A stretch of DNA of 64,000 nt from Baylisascaris procyonis (Eukaryota > Nematoda > Chromadorea > Rhabditida > Ascarididae). Shown one piece after another: positions 49,801 to 64,000 of the stretch (positions are counted from its first letter, which is position 1; the number at the start of each line of letters is the position of its first letter). Under the pieces are notes generated by a model. That model was not told where the DNA came from. It saw nothing but the letters and a program-made list of their open reading frames with translations, and made no database searches. Position numbers and translations under genes: made by a program. The DNA lies in the NCBI GenBank assembly GCA_037389465.1, contig JAZARR010000193.1, positions 2,232,001-2,296,000 on the forward strand, given 5' to 3'.

Positions 49801-50376
49801 GTTTAATCGGCGAAGATGAAAAAAGAATTTGTTCGAAGAAAAATTTTCGCAAAAAAAAACGCCACAAAATAAAAAATCAATGAAAAGATATTTTTCTGTT
49901 GCATAAAATCATTTATAATCAAATATTTCATAAGCAAGAAATATCATAAATTTAATAAATTTAAATTTAAAAATATTCTATAGGTTTAGAAAAAATATTT
50001 ATTAGACTTAAAAATATTTACTAAACTTAAAATATGTAATGGATTAGAAAATACTCAATAGATTTAAAAGCATTTAAATGAATTAAAAATATTTAATACA
50101 TCGATGAGTATAGTAACTCTAATTGTGTAACAATATTTTAACTTGTTGCAAGCAAATGATGATTTGTAATTACAGACCCACCGGTTAACTAGATAAAATG
50201 AGTAATAATAAAATCAAATAATAATATAAAATATTTAAGAATTAAATAAAACATTTTACAAAAATTACCCATATAAGTTCATAAAATATATAAAGAATTA
50301 TAGGCCTATAAATAATAAGTAAAGATCAACAAAAAGAAAAACCTCGTGTCGATGCACTTTGCCGAAATCGAAACAT
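37832..50376 (-). CDS. PREP: Prolyl oligopeptidase (S9A serine peptidase)
   Basis: Cleaves peptides after proline; normally cytosolic. Seventeen exons, all in phase (761 aa): 50376-50343, 48558-48386, 47278-47151, 46878-46783, 46407-46239, 45499-45401, 44910-44768, 44192-44027, 43368-43162, 42514-42317, 42036-41950, 41057-40882, 40304-40188, 39603-39508, 38939-38838, 38500-38272, 37897-37832 (TGA). The N-terminal part shows [19 protein letters not shown] and [13 protein letters not shown]; the beta-propeller follows. The hydrolase domain has NGYGGFNI, then [12 protein letters not shown] (catalytic Ser605), then [10 protein letters not shown] (Asp691, with substrate-binding Arg693), then AGHGSGKP (His731). 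All key residues are present, so an active enzyme is expected. The first 36 residues ([11 protein letters not shown]...) are extra compared with the usual length of about 710 and rich in Arg/Ser; Met37 would give a protein of standard size. Four introns use AAG acceptors. Confidence 0.95.
41460..41945. other. GC-richer segments in a PREP intron
   Basis: The intron between exons 42036-41950 and 41057-40882 holds two less AT-rich stretches, near 41.46-41.67 kb and 41.75-41.94 kb. A plus-strand 64-codon frame (41474-41668) covers the first. Neither shows a known domain or tRNA-like boxes. They may be old repeat insertions. Confidence 0.3.
42604..42690. repeat. Two-copy duplication in a PREP intron
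   Basis: Two adjacent copies of about 40-44 bases share TTTTTGAGACA at the left and CAATTACCCTCCCC at the right. Confidence 0.6.
49250..49640 (-). other. CpG-rich island with open frames in PREP intron 1
   Basis: About 400 bases in the first PREP intron are much richer in G+C and CpG than any neighbouring intron. Two minus-strand frames overlap it (49568-49353, 71 codons; 49528-49340, 62 codons). The first begins with a hydrophobic stretch ([15 protein letters not shown]) like a signal peptide. No family is recognised. It may be an alternative first exon, a promoter or a transposon fragment. Confidence 0.35.
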
Positions 50377-50390
50377 TTTTCTTAACAAAC
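50377..50390 (-). other. Putative trans-splice acceptor of PREP
   Basis: Minus-strand TTTGTTAAG ends at 50381, only 4 nt before the ATG at 50376. This fits spliced-leader addition and supports exon 1 being a real 5' end. Confidence 0.45.
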
Positions 50391-52264
50391 CGGTATACTA
50401 TCGCATAACAATCGATAGCTTCTCTCTGACATCGCCGATTCGTTGAGGACATCACTAGTCGGTCATGACGTTGGATTTTTTTTTTTTTTTTTTTTTTGCA
50501 TTCGTTATGATCTCCGATAAATCGATCAATGAATAAACCTGATCGGTGATCATATCAATATCCCATCAGTTCGCTGATCATATCAGTATCTCATCAGTTC
50601 CTTATCGCACTTAAGTGTCCCTAATGTACAAAAAAGGTTAGCGGGATGATTAAGCGGGTAAACCAGGATGAAGGAGAACGAAGGTTCGACGAAAAAGGAG
50701 AGTAAATTTACTCGAAAATGATCCAACCAGTTCGCCCCCCCCCCCCTCCCAATTGACCAAGACTTCAAAGAGTGACTGATACTTCTCTTACTCATCTAAA
50801 AGCAATTTTCCCCTCCCCCCCTACCCCAAGAAACCCAAAATCCAAGCGTCTACTATTGCCGTATGATAATGTTTACATATGCGTATATATGAATTACCAA
50901 ATTTCCCATATTTGCGTTTCCCGCCGGGTAATTTCATCTCATCAATCATATAAAATATGGTGAAGAAATTTTTTCGGGCAAAATTTCGTCGTCCAATCTA
51001 TCAATATCATCGATCAAACTCATAGTATCAAGTGCAAAATTTTCTCTTCATATATTCCATAAATAAAAATCGATTTGTTTTGCTATCGATTCAACTCGTT
51101 CTATTGCCCATCTATATCCATCATTTCCATCACTATGCATTTTTATTTATTTATTTTTTTTTGGAAATTCTATAAAAATATTCCAATAATTTACTTTCTC
51201 AAATATCTATTACTTCCTTCTTAGCGCTTAACATTTCATCAAAGATAGTGAAATAAAATCATTGGTGAAAAAACCAATTTTTTCAAAAAAAAAAAAATTC
51301 AACCATAAACGATTTAGTGATAAGAAAAAAAATCTTATTGAAATATTTATTTTTCTTTACAATTGAGGCACAATTATTGAAGAAAATATTTTTAAAATAA
51401 ACAAAAAAAAAAACAAAAAATACAAATAATTGAATAAGAATAGAATGACATTCAGAGGTAGCAATTACAAATAGCAACAAAAAAAAAAAAATTTTTTTTT
51501 TTTTTTTTTGGAAGAATAAATAAAGAAAAATGGAAAAATTTTTTTTTACAAAAAAAATTCGATATTGAAAATAAATGCAATAAAATGGCAAATAATTATT
51601 TAAAAAAAAAACACATCGAAAGTGATATGGATGAAACCGAACAATAAATTAAACACTTTGAAAAAAAAAATAGACAGATGAAAAGATAAAAGACGATTGA
51701 GTTATTTGCCCTTTTATTCACGAGGAATCATTCCACTTCCTAGCTCTATCCTAGAGCAATTCTTAAAAAAACCTAAAAGATCGAATCTTAGAACCAATCA
51801 CCCCCCCCCCCCCAATCCATCTCTCCTTCCCTTCCTATCCCAATCATTGTTCTCTATCATCCTCAAATATATTAGCGCCTAAGAGACATTTTCAAGTTCA
51901 AATGACCATCTGAGTTGATAACATTCTTTCAAATCTTCAAAAAAAAAAAAAAAACCACAAAAAAATTCCTGGAAAAATTTTATTGAAAATTATGAAAAAA
52001 AAAATTTTTTTCTATCCTCATCAACTGGATAAAAGGGGATTTTCCAATTCATCGATTTTTTTTCCGGCAAAATTTTGGATGAAGAAAAAAATACACATAA
52101 ATTATAATAAATATAATAAAATAATATATTATATGTTTGCTTTAAATGAGTGAAATTTGTAAGAAAAAAAAAAAAGCATCCAAATATATGCAATGGGCTA
52201 AAATCTATCATTAAACGACTATTACGAGAATCATACATATCAACCATTTAACGGTTTAAACCAT

Positions 52265-52445
52265 AAATCTTATAGGTTTCTACCAAACAGCAATCTATTC
52301 GTTTCTACTAATGATCAATCTTATTGGTTTTTATCAATGATTAATCTTATCAATTTCCATCAGTGATAAATCTTATCAGTTTTTATCAGCTTATCAGTTT
52401 ATCGATTTCCCCAACTGATAAATATTATTGATTTATAATATCGAT
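52265..52445. repeat. Degenerate TTATCAGTTTTTATCA repeats
   Basis: Five or six diverged units of roughly 32 bases combine CTTAT(C/T)(A/G)(G/A)TTT with ATCA(A/G)TGAT(A/C)AAT. Confidence 0.6.
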
Positions 52446-53494
52446 AGATTTCTTCGATCTCTTGGGGCTTCCCTTAACAATGGACCTTATCAATTTCAAC
52501 CTAATTCAGAAAATTAAAAAGCGAAATAGTTTACTTCAAATATTAAATTCCGATACTCAACATCAATCAAAATTCATAAAATTTCTTCAATAAAAAAATT
52601 GAAATGTTGCCAATTAGACAATTATTCAAATATATTTAAACAAAATTAAGAAAAAAAAACAGGAAAAAACAAAATATCGTTGAAAGAAATGAGTGAATGG
52701 GCATTTGGAAACAAAAAAAAACAAAAAAAAAACCATCAATACTCTCATAGAGAGGCAGAGATAAAAAATAAAGAAAGACAGCAATGAGTATATTGCATAG
52801 TAATAAAATAAAACGATTAAATATTGAATTTTTATCGGGAATTAAATTCAAATAATTTTTCGACAATTTACTAAATATGGTAAATTCAAATGAATAAAAA
52901 TTCAATCAATTCCCCCCCAAAAAAACATTGAACTTAAAAAATTCAACGGTAAAGTTTTTCACAATTGCTAAAATTTGACGGTATTTTTTACAAAGTGAAT
53001 AAAAAATTAAACGGCAGAAAATTTTTTCAAAGAAATTTAAAAATTTTTCAGCGATAACATTTCAAAGCCGTCATTAATAATAACGCAATTTTATCATCTC
53101 TAATACCATCCTTAGAATATGATGACCGACAACACACACCATAGAGAATCGAAGAAAGCAACTAAAAAACGTCAATACAAAATTAGAAAAAAAACAAATA
53201 TGCAAGATACATTATTACAAATCAGATGAAATAAACAATTATGGAAATAATTGAAAAAGGAAATATATAGAATTTAATATCAATACGAGTAAGATGGATA
53301 TGAAAATATTTCCCTCTTTTTTTGCATTTAAAATTTAAACCTCGCTCTAAATAATTCAAAATGCAATCCAACAATTCAATAGAAAAATCCTAAAAATTCA
53401 AATTCAAATAAGATGGAAAGTTGAAACTTTCCAGAGAGATTATATACGCTTTACTCAACGGAAATTTTTGAAAATAAAGCAATTGCTCTTCTCT

Positions 53495-53645
53495 CCCCCC
53501 CTCCCCTTTCCTGCCCCACGATCCTTAAGGTCCTTTCCTCCGCCTTCCTGCCAAGCAATCCTTCAGGTGCTTTCCTCCCATTTCCTATCCCACAATCCTT
53601 CAAATCCTTCCCTCCTTTTTCCTGTCTTTCCTATCCTTCAGACAA
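53495..53645. repeat. CT-rich tandem repeat in PIX 3' flank
   Basis: About three units of roughly 42 bases on the pattern TTCCTGCC..CAATCCTTCAGG.CCTTTCCTCC lie about 90-240 bases past the PIX stop. On the transcribed strand they would be a purine-rich repeat in the 3'UTR. Confidence 0.7.
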
Positions 53646-53731
53646 TTTTATCCACAATGAGATTACAGTAAAGGAAGGAGAAGAGTTATACGATTACAAA
53701 TGGATTCATTTGAAAATGAAAAAAAAAATTA

Positions 53732-58294
<4,563 letters not shown>

Positions 58295-59109
58295 CTGAAA
58301 TCCAAATGCAAATATTGTAGCAATTCCGTTCAACTGAGCGAGTGACCAATGACCAACTATGACCACTGACCAACCATCACCAATCTCACTGATACTCAAT
58401 CCATCAATTTCCCTATCAAAATTCTTCTCAACAATTTCCGGCACATTTTCAATACTTTCTATTCAAATATTAAGAAATATGTTTCTCACTTTTTACTCTT
58501 TTTTTTTTGAGTTTTCACTTATTCGTCATAGAATTTTTCATTATGCAATAGGTATTTGCATAGAATAAACAATGAATAAATATATTACAAAAAAAAAAAA
58601 ATTTAATTTTTGAGGTAAAAATTTTTTCTTTCTGCCAAATAATAGCGACTTTGCCATTCTAATCCCCCTTAGCTTATATGAAATATTAAGGCTAATATCT
58701 TTTAAATTATAAAATTTATTTAAAATCGCATCAAGCATTGCGCAGTATTCAGTCGATTTTACTTAAAATATTTAAGCAAACCAAACTCTCATTCAACAAT
58801 GACTGAAAATGCAAATCCAAATATCATTCGGCGACATCCCCAAATAAACATTCATTCCAATTTAAGAAAATTTAATTCCTTTTTTTTAATTCAATTCAAT
58901 TACAATATAAAGCAAATATAAATTCAATTAAAACAACCAATTAAAAAAAAATAAAGTAAAAAAATGTCTATAACCTAAAATATTATTCAATAATAATTAC
59001 ACTAAATCATCAAATACCTGATAAAATTTTACAGAAATTATGCTTTCACTCATATTTCGCATTCAAACAACAATTTAGAGTTCTCAAAATTTAAATAAAA
59101 TATATACTC

Positions 59110-59205
59110 GATTAGCGATGCGATCTTCACGGCGACATCTGAGACATGAGGATGGGAAACAACAGCTGCAGCACACCATACTCCTCTCATCGTCACTCAT
59201 TGCCG
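59110..59205 (-). other. Weak exon-like segment upstream of PIX
   Basis: A minus-strand frame reads from an ATG near 59196 through SHPHVSDVAVKIASLIE to a possible GTATAT donor. The segment is less AT-rich than its flanks. No PIX domain is recognised, and no reading frame both makes sense and joins the next PIX exon in phase with certainty. Confidence 0.15.
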
Positions 59206-59269
59206 TACATCACCTCATGCTACAACCATTTACTTACTCATTCAGACTATACAACTATGAACCATTCAA

Positions 59270-59343
59270 ATAACAGTTCCACTAGCCGGATTAGAACTCG
59301 CGACCAACAGAATACCGCGTTAACGCTTTACCACATCAACTAA
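59270..59343 (-). pseudogene. tRNA-like sequence
   Basis: On the minus strand a five-pair acceptor-like stem (CCACT/AGTGG) encloses an A-box-like TAGTTGATGTGGTAAAGC and a B-box-like GAGTTCTAATCC. D, anticodon and T stems have several mismatches. Probably a decayed tRNA or SINE head. Confidence 0.4.
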
Positions 59344-61554
59344 AGTGGATTCTTTCAAAAAATTTCTCCGCTTCCTAGCAATCGATAGTATTTCTATTTT
59401 TCTGCATTATTCATATCGTCCATTTTCAAAATGCAGTCCTCTCGCAAGCGTAAAATAACTAAACTTAGAAAATAAGCCAAGAAGGTACGATGCTGATAAC
59501 CAAAAAAGACATAAAATGCAATGCTCATCAATAAGTCCATTCTCTTAAAGACTTTTAAATGTTATAAATATAACAAAATTTCTCAACCAAATCATATCAG
59601 TTTATATGGAAACATCAAAAATCAAACGATAAATATATAGAAAAGAAAAAAGACCACCCACATCAAATATATAAACAAAAAAAAAAGTTTTATAAAATAA
59701 ATTAACATCTTACAAATGAAAATTAATAGAAAATTACACAAATATTGGAACTACAAGCTAGGCATTAGCTCCTATCTAAATGCGCTTGAAGCATTCAGTT
59801 GCCATATATGATTAAGAAAGATATGAGTCAGGATTAGGAAACTGCTGTGTCGAGTGCATGAGAACTGAAATGAAAAGAAACCCAAAGATCGATCCATAGA
59901 CAAAGAAAATTCTTACAGAGGTGACATATAAAAAACCATAAAGACCAAATATGAGTATAAACAAAGAAAAAACGCAACCGAATAAAAAAAATTTACTTAC
60001 GATAGACTAGAAAACATCCCCAAATAAAAAGCTCTAAGCTAGTACTCTAACAACAATTAACTGGATTCTTTCGTTTATAAATGGAATAAAAGTCAGAGAA
60101 GGGGAAGAAGGTGAAGGGGAAGAGAGAGGAGGGGAGAGGGAAGGGATGAGGTGGCGGGGAAGAAGAAGATGAGGGGGAAAAACAAGACGATCACCATGCA
60201 AAGAACAACTGCAAACCTCAAATACTCTACGAAAAAAAAAAAAAAAACTACCCAAAAAACTTAAAACAACAGCAACGATAGAAGAGTATAACGGTATAGT
60301 GAACACAATAGTATCACAATGAGATAAAACTATAGTAATTTTTATGCCCTTTTCATTGAGAAAAACCTATAAAATCTAGCGTTATCAAGTACCAATAAAT
60401 ACTAGAAATTTAAAAAAAGTGGGAAAACCCAACATTTGGAAAACCTCTTATTTATTGCAAGAATCTTTTAAAAACATTAAAAACAACGAAACTTTTTTCT
60501 AAAAAAAATAAAATTCTTTAAAATAAGCATCATCTGATAAAAAGTTTACAATGAAACTGATAATCATCTTTCACAAAGAGATTATCAGTAATGAATGTGA
60601 CCTCCCAACTTATCGATCAACCTGCCACAACTCCATATATAAGTCAATAAGATGAGTGACATCTTGAAAGACAAGACGATTGCTGACTGATGTCATCATT
60701 GATGGTTAGATGAGCTCATTCAACTCAATTGCGATGAAAAAATAAAGACGACTCTTCCAAGAAGAATACATCAGGAAAATATATAAAGGATATACTAAGA
60801 AAACATATTAAATTAACAAAAAAATTTCAAATATTCAATCATTGACCACTCTCTCAAATGTTAATCAATATATCATATTCATTTTCGTAGAGAAAATTCA
60901 TTCTCCTAGAATGCTAGAAGAAGAGATAATAAGAATTTTTAATTTTTTTTTTTTTTTTTTGGAGAGTCAGAGAGCAAAAGCGACGGAAAAAGAGAGAGGA
61001 TTTGTTAAAAAGAAGAAGAATAACGGAAAGCGATGGTAAAAACCACGAGAGAAAAATTAAATATCTCACTTATTTGCATTAAAACTGTAAGACTAAAGTC
61101 TACGAAAAAACACTCTCCTCTCCCCTTTCACGATATCATCTTTTCTAGATATCATTTCTGGCAAGTTTTAAATATAGTTTCCAGGTACGTGACCCTAAAT
61201 GACCCCTTCACAGGAAATTACGGGAAACAACAAATACTATCTTTCAAAATAGTAAAGGTGATGTAATTAAAAAATATATAAAAACTATAAATCCACTAAA
61301 TCATAGACATTAAACGTTCTACTAACGACATCAACAAATTGTTCGATAAGAGAGGTTATCCGAAACACTAATCTTCTCAAAACAACCGTTGAATCGACGC
61401 TAAAATCTAATAAATAAAAATATGAAGAGTGACGAAGGTAAGTACACCTTCATACCTTCCCACAGGTACATCATATAGACCCCCAAATCGAATAGAAACC
61501 TAACACAAGTATCATCAATCGTTACGACGAAACAACGTCATTGCTACCTACGAA

Positions 61555-61897
61555 TAGCGTATAAGCGTGCGTATTTTCATGAATCAGCAACGCACCGATA
61601 AGGAGGCAAATCCAGATGCGAATTGAAGATAGGCTGGCACCAAGCAACCATTTCAAAATGCTATTCCTCAACCCTTTATAGAAATACGCTTATCTATCAT
61701 ATATCGAATTATCGACCAAAATAAAATAAACCTCTCTTACCTTTCCAGCAATTTCCTCTCTATTATTTAAAGCATATCCCCATACAACTAACCTATTAAA
61801 TCATCAAATCATCACATTACTTACCCAAATTAAGAATAAACTTTGTAAGTAATATCAACGGATCAAACCATTTCTGCTTAATTTGCATATTGCAGAC
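61555..61897 (-). other. Possible unassigned exons
   Basis: Minus-strand segments with good donors: about 61880-61827 ending at GTAAGTAA (frame ...KWFDPLILLTKFILNL), a 19-nt segment 61762-61744 ending at GTAAGAGA, and an open hydrophobic frame at about 61658-61555 (ILKWLLGASLSS..IWICLLIGALL). Their phases can be joined, but acceptors are weak and no protein family is recognised. They could be part of an unknown gene on this strand, or chance. Confidence 0.2.
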
Positions 61898-64000
61898 CAC
61901 ATTTACATAGGAAAATGCAACTCTTAATTAAAAATAATAATTTCTAATTTGATGTAAACACTGCAAATATCTACCACAAATATTTTTCAAGTAATTATGG
62001 TACTAAAATTCGGCGTTACCTCAATCTAGATCCTAAAGAACCGACCCCCTCATCTCACTCTCCACCCTCTAAATTTTAAACTTTCAACTGCTGATCCTCT
62101 CATTGTCACCAATTGTGCAATAAAAGCAACTATAGATATCAAATAATATCCTAAATTAGAGGTACGATACAAATATCCGGCATTAAAAATATTCAATAAC
62201 GCTATGCAACCTGATAAACTTTAATTCATAAATAAATATTCCATAGAATTAAACAAAAATAAAAATTAATTTTCATAATCTAAAAAATATTGGCTGAAAT
62301 TAATTTCAGTATTCATCCCGCTTACGAGGTAATTTGCTCACAAAATAGCTTTTTTTTTACCACTAATATCCCATCTTCAACTCGTTTCCACTCATCAAAA
62401 ACAAAAAAAAGGGATAACGGTCATTAGCCTATCTGACTGCCCATATATGTATACACGAAGCAAAACTGTAAGTTTTACTGCTAATATTTACAACTAACCA
62501 CAATACTAATATCATTACAGTATCAAAGTAGTGTACGGTAATGTACTGTATTGTGTTTTCAATAATCAATGATTGCACTACAACCAATAATAAATAAGAT
62601 CATTTTCCTTTACTGCATTACAACTTGGATTAGTTAAAATTTTGATCCGTATTCCAAAATTCAACATTTTCTACTATAACATCAAAAAACCGCTCCCATC
62701 CTTCCCCCTCCGCCAACAAAAAAAAGAAACAAACAACTAAAAAATATTATAAAAGAAAAATTCTGGATAGAGTATAATAGCAAACGTAGGCTGTCAATAA
62801 CAACCAATTGAAATGCGATTGCCCCATAGAGCTGCTTAGTCATCATCATGCTACCTTACAAATAGACTCTCTTTTTTTTTAAAAACTATCAAAAAATTCT
62901 TTTAAAGCACATAAACAACCATCACAATAATATATAGCTAACAATATGACCAGCTCAGTATAAAAGTGCTGCAGCCGAAGTAAATTAGGAAATGGACCAA
63001 ATAAACTAGACCTGCAGATATTCTATACGAAAAAAAGAATATAAAAAGGCAGAATTCTTCCCATTCCTCCAAGCCCCCCTTCCCCAACCCCTCCCCGCTC
63101 TCGCCTTCCCCTTCCCAAGACGGTGGGAAAAACTTGAGGGAATGAAATCAAAAGTGAATAAATGAAGAAAATAAAATTGCCCATGTGCAAAAGTCGATAA
63201 CTCATTCCCATTCCCCAAAATGAAATCATCAAAAAAAAGAGCGCATTAGCTCATTTTCGTCACCATCGATTTAACATTCCTAATAATCTTCTCTACGATG
63301 CACACCACCATTTATTTAATGAGAAAAGCATAAATTTAGTTCTATAGCATCATTATACACAATCACAAAAGTAGGATTACTCTTATTGGAATGGCGGAAA
63401 TTAATGGCGCAAATGTCCACTGCTAGAACTAGCTCAATGCCGATTATGTAGCATTAAAGTCACCACTCTAGATTCACATAATAGATATAAACCTAAAATA
63501 AACGAATATCACAATAATATTGGCCTCTTTCAACTCTTTAATTAAAAATTTCACAAAAAAAATTACTTAATGCAAACATAAATCAAATACAGCAACTCCG
63601 ATATAATTTAAAAAAAAGTAAATTTTACCGTAATCAAAGAAATAGAACAACTAATCAAATTTATGAAATATTCAAAAGCTTTGATGCTAACAAATGTTAA
63701 GAATTCATTTATGAAGAAAAAAAAGTCAGTCATTGAGTGTACAAATTCCTTTCTTCTCTCATAACGTATGCTTTCAACTTTTTTTTTCTCTAACTCTTTC
63801 GAGAATCTGTTGCCTTTTAACTCAGTGAGAAGCAAGAGAAAGTGAACAAAAGAAAATAAGAAGAAAAAATAGTAAAGGTAGACGAACGAATAAAAAATCT
63901 AAAAAGAGAATATGAACTCAACTTTCAATTACAATGGAAGATATTTGCTAACGAGACCGCATCAGTAAAAACCCTCATTCTTCTAATATAACACTTCCAT

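Larger units (their letters stand above)
50391..53731. other. Intergenic DNA between PIX and PREP
   Basis: About 3.3 kb without supportable exons. It contains a T run near 50478-50498, C runs at 50735-50746 and 51801-51813, a duplicated CATATCA(A/G)TATC..CATCAGTTC stretch at 50.54-50.60 kb, an A13/T21 homopolymer pair near 51.48-51.51 kb, the 52.3-kb TTATCAGT repeats, and a CT-rich tandem repeat at 53.5 kb. Confidence 0.6.
58295..64000. other. Upstream PIX intron or intergenic DNA
   Basis: About 5.7 kb with no exon I can assign with confidence. It contains a tRNA-like sequence at 59.27 kb, a GA-rich stretch at 60.08-60.18 kb, a poly-T run at 60.94-60.96 kb, a less AT-rich block at 61.43-61.68 kb and a pyrimidine-rich stretch at 63.06-63.12 kb. 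Weak exon-like segments on the minus strand are listed separately. Confidence 0.5.

Noticed and set aside
37832..53731. PIX-PREP-IFT46 as a trans-spliced operon
   Set aside because: Spacers of 3.3 and 1.5 kb are far longer than the roughly 100 bases typical of nematode operons, and each gene has its own start-proximal acceptor.

Overview
This window is AT-rich eukaryotic DNA, almost certainly from a nematode. Five multi-exon protein genes were rebuilt by joining exons at GT-AG borders (one border is GC-AG) and checking reading phase. The nematode reading rests on a patched-related (PTR) transporter, a cysteine-rich secreted protein resembling nematode CPG4-type proteins, AG splice acceptors only 4-21 nt before start codons (typical of spliced-leader trans-splicing), and RFX/DAF-19-type X-box motifs at a cilia gene. 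Species cannot be named. Introns are long (about 0.3-2 kb) and full of (TA)n, poly-A/T and poly-G/C runs.

Layout. (1) 15-6446, + strand: the 3' part of a PTR gene, running in from the left edge. (2) 15695-9673, - strand: a complete six-exon secreted cysteine-rich protein of 293 aa. (3) About 15.7-25.8 kb: low-complexity intergenic DNA with tandem repeats and a (TA)n palindrome. (4) 36306-26005, - strand: the intraflagellar transport gene IFT46 (C. elegans dyf-6). A perfect X-box lies inside an intron, upstream of a second start that would encode a protein of the usual IFT46 length. (5) 50376-37832, - strand: a complete 17-exon prolyl oligopeptidase (761 aa) with the full Ser-Asp-His triad and a 36-residue N-terminal extension resembling a mitochondrial presequence. 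(6) 58294-53732, - strand: the 3' five exons of a PIX-type RhoGEF (ARHGEF7/pix-1), covering the GIT-binding segment and C-terminal coiled coil. Its SH3-DH-PH exons are not seen and should lie upstream, probably beyond the right edge.

The four minus-strand genes are 1.5 to 10 kb apart, so they do not look like a compact nematode operon. No shared pathway links all five. IFT46 (cilia) and PIX (GIT/PAK signalling) work in separate systems. The most informative observations are the double X-box arrangement and short isoform of IFT46, the two possible starts of the prolyl oligopeptidase, frequent AAG splice acceptors, and a splice acceptor embedded in a 26-bp tandem repeat. Exon borders are by-eye calls from sequence and phase, without transcript support.
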